In this document: positions 21,239-30,440 of the stretch, piece by piece
How the letters are laid out: each line of letters begins with the position of its first letter
Position numbering within the stretch: position 1 is the first letter of the stretch
NCBI RefSeq assembly: GCF_011170125.1
Contig: NZ_BLLN01000005.1
Span: 1,860,001 to 1,924,000 of the forward strand
Length of the DNA: 64,000 bases
Reading direction: 5' to 3'
Source of the DNA: Streptomyces diastaticus subsp. diastaticus
GTDB taxonomy: Bacteria; Actinomycetota; Actinomycetes; Streptomycetales; Streptomycetaceae
Position numbers and translations under genes: made by a program
The notes under the pieces: model-generated
The model's database searches: none
The model's input: the letters and a program-made list of their open reading frames with translations, nothing else
What the model was told of the DNA's origin: nothing

Positions 21239-22264
21239 TCAGAAGACCGATTCGGCCTCGTCCATGCGGTCCTGCGGGACGGTCTTGAGCTCGGTGACCG
21301 CCTCGGCCAGCGGGACCATCTCGACCCGGGTGCCGCGCAGCGCGGTCATCCGGCCGAACTCCCCGTGGTGCGCGGCCTCCACCGCGTGCCAGCCGAAGCG
21401 GGTGGCGAGGACGCGGTCGTAGGCGGTGGGGCTGCCACCGCGCTGGACGTGGCCGAGGATGACCGGGCGGGCCTCCTTGCCGAGGCGGTGCTCCAGTTCA
21501 CCGGCGAGCGCGTTGCCGATGCCGTGGAACCGCTCGTGGCCGTACTGGTCGATGGCGCCCTTGCCATAGGCCATGGTGCCCTCGGCCGGGTGGGCGCCCT
21601 CGGCGACGCAGATGACGGCGAACTTCTTGCCGCGCGCGAACCGCTCCTCGACCATCTTGACCAGGTCGGCCGGGTCGAAGGGCCGCTCGGGCAGGCAGAT
21701 GCCGTGGGCGCCGCCGGCCATGCCGGACTCCAGCGCGATCCAGCCGGCGTGCCGGCCCATCACCTCGACGACCATGACGCGCTGGTGCGACTCCGCGGTG
21801 GTCTTGAGCCGGTCGATGGCCTCGGTGGCGACACCGACGGCGGTGTCGAAGCCGAAGGTGCGGTCGGTGGCGGAGATGTCGTTGTCGATGGTCTTCGGTA
21901 CGCCGACGACCGGCATCCCCGCCTCGGACAGCAGCCGGGCCGCGGTGAGCGTGCCCTCGCCGCCGATCGGGATCAGCACGTCGATGCCGAGTTCGCGGGC
22001 CAGTTCCGGGGCGTTCTCGCAGGCCTCGGCGAGACGGCCGCGCTCCAGGCGGGCCGAGCCGAGGATGGTGCCGCCGCGGGCGAGGATGCCGCTGACGGCG
22101 TTGAGGTCGAGGGGTCGGTAGCGGCGGTCCAGGAGGCCCTTGTAGCCGTCCTCGAAGCCGATGACCTCGTCGCCGTGGTGCGTGACGGCGCGGTGCACGA
22201 CCGAGCGGATCACGGCGTTCAGGCCGGGACAGTCGCCGCCTGCGGTGAGGATTCCGATACGCAT
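21239..22264 (-). CDS. pfkA: 6-phosphofructokinase
   Basis: 341 residues, glycolytic phosphorylation of fructose-6-phosphate. Family motifs are GGDCPGLNAVIR (9-20), PIGGEGT (99-105), PKTIDND (123-129) and EVMGRHAGW. The residue after GGE is Gly104, typical of ATP users. Position 124 is Lys, as in PPi-linked enzymes; this mixed G/K pair is known in actinobacterial and some other ATP-dependent enzymes. Asp103 of the usual GGDG is Glu. ATP dependence is the best guess from family knowledge, not proven by sequence. The ATG follows AGGAGAG. It is divergent from pta-ackA and near pyk. Confidence 0.93.
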   Translation of the reverse strand: MRIGILTAGGDCPGLNAVIRSVVHRAVTHHGDEVIGFEDGYKGLLDRRYRPLDLNAVSGILARGGTILGSARLERGRLAEACENAPELARELGIDVLIPIGGEGTLTAARLLSEAGMPVVGVPKTIDNDISATDRTFGFDTAVGVATEAIDRLKTTAESHQRVMVVEVMGRHAGWIALESGMAGGAHGICLPERPFDPADLVKMVEERFARGKKFAVICVAEGAHPAEGTMAYGKGAIDQYGHERFHGIGNALAGELEHRLGKEARPVILGHVQRGGSPTAYDRVLATRFGWHAVEAAHHGEFGRMTALRGTRVEMVPLAEAVTELKTVPQDRMDEAESVF

Positions 22265-22752
22265 CGTGCTGTCTCTCCTGCTCGATACTGGCCGTTCGTC
22301 CGTGTCGCGGCCCGGGCCCGGGTCCGTCCGGCGCGGCTGCGGCGGAGCGGCCGCCGGGGAGACGGACCGGTGCGAATTCTGACACGGCGGCCTTCCCGTC
22401 CGTGTCCCAGGTCACGTGCGGCGCACCTGGCACCGCCCGGCCGGTCGCGCGGGGTCCGGGCTCCGCCGCGCTCCACCGGCCGCCTGCCCCGGCCGCGGGC
22501 CCTCACCCCTGACCGGCGGAGCGTCCACGCCGCCGAACAGGAGCCGCCGCCCGCACACCGGTATCGTCGGAGTGCATACCGTAGCAAAAGCGGCACCACT
22601 CCACTCCGGGTTCCGGAAGGCGGCCCCTCGTAAGGATCCGGCGGCGGCAGGGGTCGCGTCCGCCGAGGATGGGCAGGCGACCGGAGGAGCACAGACGTAC
22701 GCATCGGGCTCCCGGCCGGCTGCGGCGCGGGACCAGCGGAAGGAGCGGACGC
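22265..22752. other. Divergent region between pfkA and pta
   Basis: 488 bases that should contain both promoters. I see no gene. A short inverted repeat GGTAT...ATACC (22560-22564 and 22576-22580) lies in a locally AT-richer stretch (22558-22600), a possible operator or promoter for pta. The pta ribosome site GGAAGGAG precedes the GTG at 22753. The 5' extension of the pta frame to 22669 is Arg-rich and not conserved. Confidence 0.4.
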
Positions 22753-24828
22753 GTGGCACGCAGCGTGTACCTCGGCAGCACCGACCGGGGCGACGGCCGC
22801 CAGGTCTTCGAACTCGGTCTGATGGAGCTGCTGACCCGCCGGGTCGACCGGGTGGGGGTGTTCCGGCCCCTGGTGCACGACGGTCCCGACCGCCTCTTCG
22901 AGGTGCTGCGCGGCCGCTACCGGCTCAGCCAGGACCCGGCCACCGCCCACGGCATCGACTACCGCGAGGCCGCGGGCATCCAGGCCGAGCAGGGCACCGA
23001 CGCCCTGGTCTCGCGCCTCGTCGACCGCTATCTGGCCGTCGCCCGGGAGTACGAGGTGGTCCTGGTCCTCGGTACCGACTACGCCGACACCCAGCTCCCG
23101 GACGAACTGGCGCTCAACGCCCGTCTCGCCAACGAGTTCGGCGCCTCCGTGCTGCCGGTGGTCGGCGGGCGCGCGCAGAGCGCCGAGTCGGTCCGCGCGG
23201 AGGCCCGCAACGCCTACCGCGCCTACCACGCGCTCGGCTGCGACGTACTGGCCCTGGGCGTCAACCGGGTCGCGGCCGGGGACCGCGAGGCCGTCGAGGA
23301 GTGGCTGCGGGCCCGCCTCCCGGTGCCGTGCCACGTCCTGCCCGACGACCCGGCGCTCTCGGCGCCGACCGTCCGGCAGATCACCCGCGCCCTGGACGGG
23401 ACGGTCCTGCTGGGCGACGACACCGGGCTCGCCCGGGACGTGCTCGACTTCGTCTTCGGCGGCGCCACCCTGCCGACCTTCCTGCACGCGCTCACCCCGG
23501 GCTGCATGGTGGTGGCCCCCGGCGACCGGGCGGACCTGGTGGTGGGGGCGCTGGCCGCGCACAGCGCCGGCACCCCGCCGATCGCCGGGGTGCTGCTGAC
23601 CCTCGGTGAGCGGCCGGGGGCCGAGGTGCTGACCCTCGCCTCGCGGGTGGCGCCGGGCACGCCGGTCGTGTCCGTACCGGGCAACAGCTTTCCCACCGCG
23701 ACCCGCCTGTTCACCCTGGAGGGCCGGCTGGACGCGGCGACACCGCGCAAGGCGGAGACCGCGCTCGGCCTCTTCGAGTCCTGGGTGGACACCGAAGAGC
23801 TGCTGGACCGGATCTCGGTCGGCTCCACCGACCGGGTCACGCCGATGATGTTCGAGCACAAGCTGCTGGAGCGGGCCCGCGCCGACCGCCGCCGGGTGGT
23901 GCTCCCGGAGGGCACCGAGGAGCGGGTGCTGCGCGCCGCCGACGTGCTGCTGCGCCGTTCGGTCTGCGACCTGACCCTGCTCGGCCCGGTCGACACCATC
24001 CGCAAGAAGGCCGCCGACCTCGGCGTGGACATCGGCGGGGCGGAGCTGGTCGATCCCCAGGAGTCGGAGCTGCGGCGGCGGTTCGCCGAGCGGTACGCCG
24101 CGCTCCGCGCCCACAAGGGCGTCTCCGAGGAGCTGGCGTACGACGTGGTCGCCGACGTCAACTACTTCGGCACGCTGATGGTCGAGGAGGGGCTGGCCGA
24201 CGGCATGGTCTCCGGTTCGGCGCACTCCACGGCCGCCACCATCCGGCCCGCCTTCGAGATCATCCGGACCCGCCCGGACGCCACCCTGGTCTCCTCGGTC
24301 TTCTTCATGTGCCTCGCCGACCGGGTACTGGTCTACGGGGACTGCGCCGTCAACCCCGACCCGAACGCGGTGGAGCTGGCCGACATCGCCGTGCAGTCGG
24401 CGCTGACCGGCGCCCGCTTCGGTGTCGACGCGAAGATCGCGATGCTGTCCTACTCGACCGGCAGCTCCGGTGCGGGCGCCGACGTGGAGAAGGTGCGCGA
24501 GGCCACCGAACTGGCCCGCGAGCGGCGCCCGGACCTGCTGATCGAGGGGCCCATCCAGTACGACGCGGCCGTCGAGCCGACCGTGGCGGCGGCCAAGCTG
24601 CCCGGCTCCCAGGTGGCCGGGCAGGCGACGGTACTGATCTTCCCGGACCTCAACACCGGCAACAACACGTACAAGGCGGTGCAGCGTTCGGCCGGGGCGG
24701 TGGCGGTCGGCCCGGTCCTCCAGGGCCTGCGCAAACCGGTCAACGACCTCTCCCGGGGCGCGCTCGTCCAGGACATCGTCACCACCGTCGCGATCACCGC
24801 GGTGCAGGCCCAGGAGAGCGGCGCGTGA
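22753..24828 (+). CDS. pta: Phosphate acetyltransferase (long form)
   Basis: About 691 residues. Interconverts acetyl-CoA and acetyl phosphate. An N-terminal P-loop-like/BioD-type domain (starting VARSVYLGSTDRGDGRQVFELGL) and a central DRTGG-type domain precede the catalytic PTA_PTB domain, which begins near MMFEHKLLERA and includes GMVSGSAHSTA and SYSTGSSGAG. The GTG start is supported by GGAAGGAG eight bases upstream. It is followed 43 bases later by ackA, forming the acetate overflow/acetyl-phosphate operon. Confidence 0.95.
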   Translation: MARSVYLGSTDRGDGRQVFELGLMELLTRRVDRVGVFRPLVHDGPDRLFEVLRGRYRLSQDPATAHGIDYREAAGIQAEQGTDALVSRLVDRYLAVAREYEVVLVLGTDYADTQLPDELALNARLANEFGASVLPVVGGRAQSAESVRAEARNAYRAYHALGCDVLALGVNRVAAGDREAVEEWLRARLPVPCHVLPDDPALSAPTVRQITRALDGTVLLGDDTGLARDVLDFVFGGATLPTFLHALTPGCMVVAPGDRADLVVGALAAHSAGTPPIAGVLLTLGERPGAEVLTLASRVAPGTPVVSVPGNSFPTATRLFTLEGRLDAATPRKAETALGLFESWVDTEELLDRISVGSTDRVTPMMFEHKLLERARADRRRVVLPEGTEERVLRAADVLLRRSVCDLTLLGPVDTIRKKAADLGVDIGGAELVDPQESELRRRFAERYAALRAHKGVSEELAYDVVADVNYFGTLMVEEGLADGMVSGSAHSTAATIRPAFEIIRTRPDATLVSSVFFMCLADRVLVYGDCAVNPDPNAVELADIAVQSALTGARFGVDAKIAMLSYSTGSSGAGADVEKVREATELARERRPDLLIEGPIQYDAAVEPTVAAAKLPGSQVAGQATVLIFPDLNTGNNTYKAVQRSAGAVAVGPVLQGLRKPVNDLSRGALVQDIVTTVAITAVQAQESGA

Positions 24829-24871
24829 GCGCGCCCGGGACCCGGGGCCCGCACCGGGAAGGAGACAGCAC

Positions 24872-26149
24872 GTGAGTACCGAGCAGGGGCCGCTTCCCCG
24901 CCGCGTCCTCGTCCTCAACTCCGGATCCTCGTCGGTCAAGTACCAGCTCCTCGACATGACCGACGGCAGCCGGCTCGCGGTCGGCCTGGTGGAGCGGATC
25001 GGCGAGGCCGCCTCGCGGCTGGTCCACACGCCGCTGACCGGTGGGTCCGGCGAGCGGCGGGAGCGGTCCGGGCGGATCGGGGACCACCGTCAGGCGCTGG
25101 AGGCGGTCGCCGCCGAGCTGGCCGAGGACGGACTGGGCCTCGACTCCCCCGAACTGGCCGCGATCGGCCACCGGGTGGTGCACGGCGGGCGGCGGTTCAC
25201 CCGGCCGACCGTCGTCGACGACGCGGTGCTCGCCGAGATCGAGCGGCTGGTGCCGGTGGCTCCGCTGCACAACCCGGCCAACCTGATGGGCATTCGCACC
25301 GCCCGCGAGCTGCGCCCGGACCTGCCGCAGGTGGCCGTCTTCGACACCACCTTCCACACCACGATGCCGGAGTACGCAGCCCGGTACGCCATCGACCGGG
25401 AGACCGCCGACGCGCACCGGGTGCGGCGCTACGGCTTCCACGGCACCTCGCACGGCTACGTCACCCGCAAGACCGCCGAGCTGCTGGAGCGGCCTCCGCG
25501 GGAGCTGAACCTCATCACCCTCCACCTGGGCAACGGCGCTTCGGCGGCGGCGGTCCGCGGGGGCGTCTGCGTCGACACCTCGATGGGGCTGACGCCGCTG
25601 GAGGGGCTGATGATGGGCACGCGTTCGGGTGACATCGACCCGGCCGTCGTCTTCCACCTGAAGCGGGTCGCCGGGATGGAGACCGACGAGACCGACGCCC
25701 TGCTCAACCAGCGCAGCGGCCTGCTCGGCATCTGCGGGGACAACGACATGCGCGAGATCACCCGGCGCATGGACGAGGGGGACGAGGACGCCCGGCTCGC
25801 CTTCGACATGTACGTCCACCGGCTGAAGAAGTACATCGGCGCCTACGCGGCGGTCCTCGGCCGCCTCGACGCGGTGGTCTTCACCGCGGGAGTCGGGGAG
25901 AACGCGGCCGCGGTGCGCCAGGCGGCGGTGGACGGTCTGGAAGGGTTCGGGATGGCGGTGGACCCGGAGCTGAACGCGGTCCGCTCCGGCACCTCGCGGC
26001 TGATCTCGCCCGGCTCCTCGCGGGTGGCCGTCGCGGTGGTGCCGACCGACGAGGAGATGGAGATCGCCGAGCAGACCTACGCCCTGGTCGGACCGGATAC
26101 CCGGCCGGCGCCGGAGGGCGCCGACTCCCCCGCCCGACCGCCCGGCTGA
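24872..26149 (+). CDS. ackA: Acetate kinase
   Basis: 425 residues. Converts acetyl phosphate plus ADP to acetate plus ATP. Motifs are VLVLNSGSSSVKYQLLD near the start (phosphate loop), FDTTFHTTMPEYAARYAI, RRYGFHGTSHGYV, GNGASAAAVRGGVCVDTSMG and FTAGVGENAA. The GTG start follows GGAAGGAG (24857-24864). The C-terminus has a short Pro-rich extension. It is downstream of pta, almost certainly in one transcript. Confidence 0.96.
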   Translation: MSTEQGPLPRRVLVLNSGSSSVKYQLLDMTDGSRLAVGLVERIGEAASRLVHTPLTGGSGERRERSGRIGDHRQALEAVAAELAEDGLGLDSPELAAIGHRVVHGGRRFTRPTVVDDAVLAEIERLVPVAPLHNPANLMGIRTARELRPDLPQVAVFDTTFHTTMPEYAARYAIDRETADAHRVRRYGFHGTSHGYVTRKTAELLERPPRELNLITLHLGNGASAAAVRGGVCVDTSMGLTPLEGLMMGTRSGDIDPAVVFHLKRVAGMETDETDALLNQRSGLLGICGDNDMREITRRMDEGDEDARLAFDMYVHRLKKYIGAYAAVLGRLDAVVFTAGVGENAAAVRQAAVDGLEGFGMAVDPELNAVRSGTSRLISPGSSRVAVAVVPTDEEMEIAEQTYALVGPDTRPAPEGADSPARPPG

Positions 26150-26189
26150 GCACCCGTCCGCCCATATGTATCTTCCGCCAGATGGAATA

Positions 26190-26216
26190 TTCCGCACGGA
26201 AACAAACCGATAGGAT
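26190..26216 (+). promoter_or_regulatory. pyk promoter with inverted repeat, probable leaderless transcript
   Basis: TAGGAT at 26211-26216 is a good -10 only six bases before the pyk ATG at 26223, so transcription should begin at or beside the start codon. No ribosome site is visible. TTCCG-CA-CGGAA (26190-26201) is a perfect inverted repeat in the -35 to -22 zone, well placed for an operator. The surrounding 26163-26212 is AT-rich for this genome. Confidence 0.55.
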
Positions 26217-26222
26217 CGCCCC

Positions 26223-27647
26223 ATGCGCCGTTCCAAAATCGTCTGCACGCTGGGCCCCGCCGTCGACTCGTACGAGCAGCTGAAAGCGCTCATCGAGGCA
26301 GGCATGAACGTGGCCCGTTTCAACATGAGCCACGGCTCGCACGCCGAGCACGAGGACCGGTACCGCCGGGTCCGGCAGGCGGCCGCGGACACCGGCCGGG
26401 CGGTGGGCGTCCTCGCCGACCTCCAGGGCCCCAAGATCCGGCTGGAGACCTTCGCCGAGGGTCCGGTCGAGCTGGTGCGCGGTGACGAGTTCACCATCAC
26501 CACGGAGGACGTGGCCGGCGACAAGTCGATCTGCGGCACCACCTACAAGGGGCTGCCCGGCGACGTCGCCAAGGGCGACCCCGTCCTCATCAACGACGGC
26601 AACGTCGAACTGAAGGTCACCGCGGTCGACGGCTCCCGCGTCCGGACCATCGTCATCGAGGGCGGGGTCATCTCCGACCACAAGGGCATCAACCTGCCCG
26701 GCGCCGCCGTCAACGTCCCGGCCCTCTCCGAGAAGGACATCGAGGACCTGCGCTTCGCCCTGCGCATGGGCTGCGACCTGGTCGCCCTCTCCTTCGTCCG
26801 GGACGCCGAGGACGTCAAGGACGTGCACAAGGTGATGGACGAGGAGGGCCGCCGGGTCCCGGTCATCGCCAAGGTCGAGAAGCCGCAGGCGGTCGCCAAC
26901 ATGGAGGCGGTCGTCCTCGCCTTCGACGGCGTCATGGTGGCCCGCGGCGACCTCGCGGTGGAGTACCCGCTGGAGAAGGTCCCGATGGTGCAGAAGCGCC
27001 TGGTGAGCCTCTGCCGGCGCAACGCCAAGCCGGTGATCGTGGCGACCCAGATGATGGAGTCGATGATCACCAACTCCCGGCCGACCCGTGCCGAGGCCTC
27101 CGACGTCGCCAACGCCATCCTGGACGGCGCCGACGCGGTGATGCTCTCCGCCGAGTCCAGCGTCGGCGCTTACCCGATCGAGACGGTCAAGACGATGTCC
27201 AAGATCGTCGTCGCCGCCGAGCAGGAGCTGCTCTCGCGCGGCCTCCAGCCGCTGGTCCCGGGGAAGAAGCCGCGCACCCAGGGCGGCGCCGTGGCCCGCG
27301 CCGCCGCCGAGATCGCCGACTTCCTCGGCGCCCGCGCCCTGGTGGCGTACACCAAGTCCGGGGACACCGCCCGGCGGCTCTCGCGCTACCGCGCCGCCCA
27401 GCCGATCCTCGCCTTCACCACGGACGAGGCCACCCGCAACCAGCTCACCCTGAGCTGGGGCGTGGAGAGCCACGTCGTCGACTACGTCGACAACACCGAC
27501 GCGATGGTGACGCAGGTCGACGACGAGCTGGTCGGGCTGAAGCGGTTCAACGACGGTGACACGGTCGTCATGACCGCCGGTTCGCCCCCCGGTGTGCCCG
27601 GCACGACCAACATGGTCCGGGTCCACCACCTCGGCTCCCGCGGCTGA
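26223..27647 (+). CDS. pyk: Pyruvate kinase
   Basis: 474 residues. Phosphoenolpyruvate plus ADP to pyruvate plus ATP. N-terminal RRSKIVCTLGPA and NVARFNMSHG, the B-domain, the catalytic Lys region (VIAKVEKPQA), VMVARGDLAVE, the signature ATQMMESMI...PTRAEASDVANA, and the C-domain with AYTKSGDTARRLSRYR are all present. The Lys after TKSGD-type elements and the usual length fit a type II enzyme. The gene appears leaderless. It follows pta-ackA but has its own promoter region and ends at a strong bidirectional hairpin. Confidence 0.97.
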   Translation: MRRSKIVCTLGPAVDSYEQLKALIEAGMNVARFNMSHGSHAEHEDRYRRVRQAAADTGRAVGVLADLQGPKIRLETFAEGPVELVRGDEFTITTEDVAGDKSICGTTYKGLPGDVAKGDPVLINDGNVELKVTAVDGSRVRTIVIEGGVISDHKGINLPGAAVNVPALSEKDIEDLRFALRMGCDLVALSFVRDAEDVKDVHKVMDEEGRRVPVIAKVEKPQAVANMEAVVLAFDGVMVARGDLAVEYPLEKVPMVQKRLVSLCRRNAKPVIVATQMMESMITNSRPTRAEASDVANAILDGADAVMLSAESSVGAYPIETVKTMSKIVVAAEQELLSRGLQPLVPGKKPRTQGGAVARAAAEIADFLGARALVAYTKSGDTARRLSRYRAAQPILAFTTDEATRNQLTLSWGVESHVVDYVDNTDAMVTQVDDELVGLKRFNDGDTVVMTAGSPPGVPGTTNMVRVHHLGSRG

Positions 27648-27699
27648 CCCCCCGGCTCCGCCGGGCCGGCACTGCCCCGCTGGGCCCGGCGGCACGAGC

Positions 27700-27733
27700 G
27701 TGGCCCGCGTCCTCGGCTGAGGACGCGGGCCAC
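27700..27733. terminator. Bidirectional hairpin after pyk
   Basis: Perfect 15-base inverted repeat, arms 27700-27714 and 27719-27733 with a four-base GGCT loop, between convergent genes. Confidence 0.8.
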
Positions 27734-27774
27734 GGTCTTGTGCGGCTCCCGGACGGTCGGGGGCGACGGCCTGG

Positions 27775-29115
27775 TCAGTCGCCGTCGGTGAAGTAGTTCT
27801 GGAGGCCCGGCACGGTGAGCGTGCCGCCGAACTGACCGGCCTGGACCACCTTGACCTTGGTGAAGAAGGCGAAGGGCACGTTCAGCGGGGGCGGGCTCTC
27901 GGGGTTGAAGGTGATCGGGATGAGCCCGAAGAGGTTCCCCTTCAGCTCCTCGGTGTACATGGTGACCTCGCCGTCCCTGATCGTCGAGGTCGAGCCCGAC
28001 GCGGCCCGCACGTGGCCGGTCTGCCCCTTGGGACCGACGGTGAGCTGGTGCAGGTCCTTGATGTCCGTGGTCTTCGCCGTGAACTTCAGGACCGGCTTCA
28101 CCGTGCCGCTGTACGTCTTGACCTTGACCACGCCGTGGTAGTCGAGGCCCCCCAGCGTCAGCCGGCTGCTCTCCAGCCGCCACGGATCGTCCGGCAGGAG
28201 CGGGATGCCCGGCTCCAGGTCGAGGTCGGCGAGGGCCTTCGGGTCCGGCGCGCACGGGTCGTCGTCCGCACCGCCGACGGCACCCTGTGCCCCTGCCGCC
28301 AGCTCACTGACCGAGACGCCGTTCTTGCGGGCGGCCTCCTCGATCTCCTTCTTCAGCTGCTCGGCGGGGCTGAGAGCGGCCTCCTTCTCGGCCTCGGCCT
28401 TCTCAGCGGCCTCCTTCTCGGCCTTCGCCTTGTCGGCCGCCTTCTTCTCGGCGGCCTTCTTCTCGTCCGCCTTGTCGTCGGCCGCCTTCTTGTCCGCCGC
28501 GCCACCGGAGTCCGCCTGGCCGGCGTCCTTCTCCGGCTCCGCGGTACCGCCCGGGACGCCGTCGGCCTTCTCGGAGGCGGAGGGCTCCGGCTCGGGCTCC
28601 TCGGACTTCTTGTCCCCGGGGGTGAAGAGGTCCCTGAGCGCGTCGCCGACGCCCAGCGGGTCGAGCGGGTTGCGGGTCTTCTCCGGCTCCGGCTCGGCGG
28701 TGGGCTGCTCGTCCGCCGGATCGGGCGCCGGCTTCTTGCTCCCGGTGCCGCCGTCGGCCGGGGCCGACGCGGAGGCGGACGGGGTGGGCGTGGCGCCCGG
28801 CGAGGCCGGCTCGGAGGCGCCGGGCTCGGGGGTGGGCCTCGCGTCCGGCTCGGCCGACTCGGACGGCTCGTCGGAGCGGGTGACGCAGGGGCCCCCGCGC
28901 GGGATGTCCGCCTTGTCGTCGGCCAGGGCCAGCTTGGGTGTCAGTCCCATGCCCACGAAGACCGCCGTGGGCATCGCGGCCAGCGCGAACGCCTTGCCCG
29001 CGGGTATCTGGAGCTTCGTCAGCAGCGACTTCCGGGGGGCCGCGTGACGCGGCCCGGTTCTGCCGAGGGCTTTACCGCCCTCGCCGGCAGCCAGTTGCGC
29101 CTCGTCACCCCGCAC
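27775..29115 (-). CDS. Secreted low-complexity protein, third gene of the DUF6230-DUF6114 operon
   Basis: 446 residues, function unknown. A basic start and hydrophobic stretch (AGKAFALAAMPTAVFVGMGL) give a signal or anchor near residues 38-60. A Pro/Ser/Glu/Ala-rich linker (about 70-170) follows. Then comes a Lys/Glu/Ala-rich probable coiled coil (about 195-240, KKAAEKKAADKAKAEKEAAE). The C-terminal ~170 residues are globular and beta-rich (GGLDYHGVVKVKTYSGTVKP). The GTG at 29115 has GGGAGG close upstream and overlaps the end of the previous gene by 11 bases, so the two are coupled. The C-terminal domain resembles nothing I can name. Likely envelope-associated. Confidence 0.82.
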   Translation of the reverse strand: MRGDEAQLAAGEGGKALGRTGPRHAAPRKSLLTKLQIPAGKAFALAAMPTAVFVGMGLTPKLALADDKADIPRGGPCVTRSDEPSESAEPDARPTPEPGASEPASPGATPTPSASASAPADGGTGSKKPAPDPADEQPTAEPEPEKTRNPLDPLGVGDALRDLFTPGDKKSEEPEPEPSASEKADGVPGGTAEPEKDAGQADSGGAADKKAADDKADEKKAAEKKAADKAKAEKEAAEKAEAEKEAALSPAEQLKKEIEEAARKNGVSVSELAAGAQGAVGGADDDPCAPDPKALADLDLEPGIPLLPDDPWRLESSRLTLGGLDYHGVVKVKTYSGTVKPVLKFTAKTTDIKDLHQLTVGPKGQTGHVRAASGSTSTIRDGEVTMYTEELKGNLFGLIPITFNPESPPPLNVPFAFFTKVKVVQAGQFGGTLTVPGLQNYFTDGD

Positions 29116-29677
29116 GGTGCCTCCCGCCGTTGGTCTCAAGTGTCGTGCCGTCCACCGGGGCGCTCCCGCCTCCGGTGACCGGCTCCGGCTTCGGCGCGGC
29201 AGACTGGACGACCGGACCGGCCGGCTCCTGCTCCGGCCTGGCCTCGGCCGGCTGCGCGCCCTGCCCGCTCCCCTCGGGAGCGGTCGTGCCCGGAGCCCAG
29301 GAGATCGAGAGGGCCCCGCCGAACATGGCCAGCAGGAACCCGATCAGGAACCCGCCGAGGTTGGACACCGGTATGGAGACCAGCGCGAGCAGGATCGCCG
29401 CGACGCCCGCGAACACCCGGACGATGGACTGGAACCACATCGTCAGGCCGAGCGTGATCAGCAGCAGGCCGATGATCAGCGATCCCGCGCCCGTCGGGGT
29501 GCCCATCCGCAGGCTCAACTGCCCCAGCGTGAGCTGTGCGTACGGCAGATAGGCGATGGGGATGCCGCCCAGCATCGTCAGCAGGCCCGCCCAGAACGGA
29601 CGGGTGCCGCGCCACATCCGGAAGCGACGCCGCCAGTAGTGAAATCGGTCGCTCAGCCCTGGGGACTCGGCGCTCAT
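29105..29677 (-). CDS. DUF6114 membrane protein
   Basis: 190 residues. An N-terminal cytosolic patch (FHYWRRRFRMWRGTRPFW) is followed by four hydrophobic helices between about residues 28 and 125, then a Pro/Glu/Gly-rich tail. It matches my memory of the streptomycete DUF6114 family, of unknown function. The ATG follows AGGGAGCTG. It is the middle gene of a three-gene operon with a DUF6230 protein and a secreted protein; gap to the upstream gene is about 130 bases. Confidence 0.85.
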   Translation of the reverse strand: MSAESPGLSDRFHYWRRRFRMWRGTRPFWAGLLTMLGGIPIAYLPYAQLTLGQLSLRMGTPTGAGSLIIGLLLITLGLTMWFQSIVRVFAGVAAILLALVSIPVSNLGGFLIGFLLAMFGGALSISWAPGTTAPEGSGQGAQPAEARPEQEPAGPVVQSAAPKPEPVTGGGSAPVDGTTLETNGGRHRAG

Positions 29678-29807
29678 GGAAAACAGCTCCCTGGAACCGG
29701 CAATGCGTGGAGAGAAGTTGGAGTGGCGGGCGGGGAACCCGCCGCGGCGCTCCGGGGCTCACGCCCCGGGCGCGCCGCGGCCTGCTCCGCGCCCGCCGAG
29801 GGAGCGC

Positions 29808-30440
29808 TTAGTAGCACTCCTTGACGCCCTTGTGCAGCTTCATGCTGAGACCGCTCAGCTTGAAGGTTCCGGCGGTGGTCGCCCACGCCGTCTGCTTGAC
29901 GTTCTTCAGGGTGGCCGAGTCGGCCTCCTGCGAGAAGCCGTACGGGTTGGCCTGGTCACCCTTCTTGATGCCAGGGCCCTTGGTGCTCTCGCCGGCGGCC
30001 ACACCGATGTTGATGTTCTTGAACTCGGCGTCGGCGTCGAGCTGGGCGACGTCGATGTAGAGGTTCTCGGCCTCGACCGGCGCCTTGCCCGTACCGGCCT
30101 TCAGCTGGAGGCTGATGGTGCCGATGAGCGGCACGTCCGGCGTGACGACGGACTGGCACATGTTGTTGATCTGCGCGGTCTTGAACGCGGAGATCGCGAC
30201 CGGGTGGGCGCCCTTCTTGCCCTTCAGGTCGTAACCGGTGTCCACACCGCCGTACTGGACGAACCCGTTGCCGACGAGCTTGTCGGCCGACACCTTGAAC
30301 GACTGGCCGGACACGGCGAACGACGCCGCGAGCGCGCCCTGCGACACGGCCACGCCGATCGCCGCGGTAGCGGCGACGGTGGGCACCATGACGACGGCGA
30401 ACCGCTTCCATCTGGTCCCGCCACGAGCCACGGACTCCAT
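29808..30440 (-). CDS. DUF6230 family exported protein
   Basis: 210 residues. A signal-anchor (RFAVVMVPTVAATAAIGVAVSQGALAAS split near residues 13-38) is followed by a beta-rich domain with FAVSGQSFKVSADKL and two Cys (about residues 110 and 209, ending KECY) that could form a disulfide. Older annotations call such proteins cholesterol esterase, but no lipase motif is present, so I do not accept that. The ATG follows AGAAGGAGG. It is first in the operon; the 640-base region upstream carries clustered inverted repeats. Confidence 0.87.
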   Translation of the reverse strand: MESVARGGTRWKRFAVVMVPTVAATAAIGVAVSQGALAASFAVSGQSFKVSADKLVGNGFVQYGGVDTGYDLKGKKGAHPVAISAFKTAQINNMCQSVVTPDVPLIGTISLQLKAGTGKAPVEAENLYIDVAQLDADAEFKNINIGVAAGESTKGPGIKKGDQANPYGFSQEADSATLKNVKQTAWATTAGTFKLSGLSMKLHKGVKECY

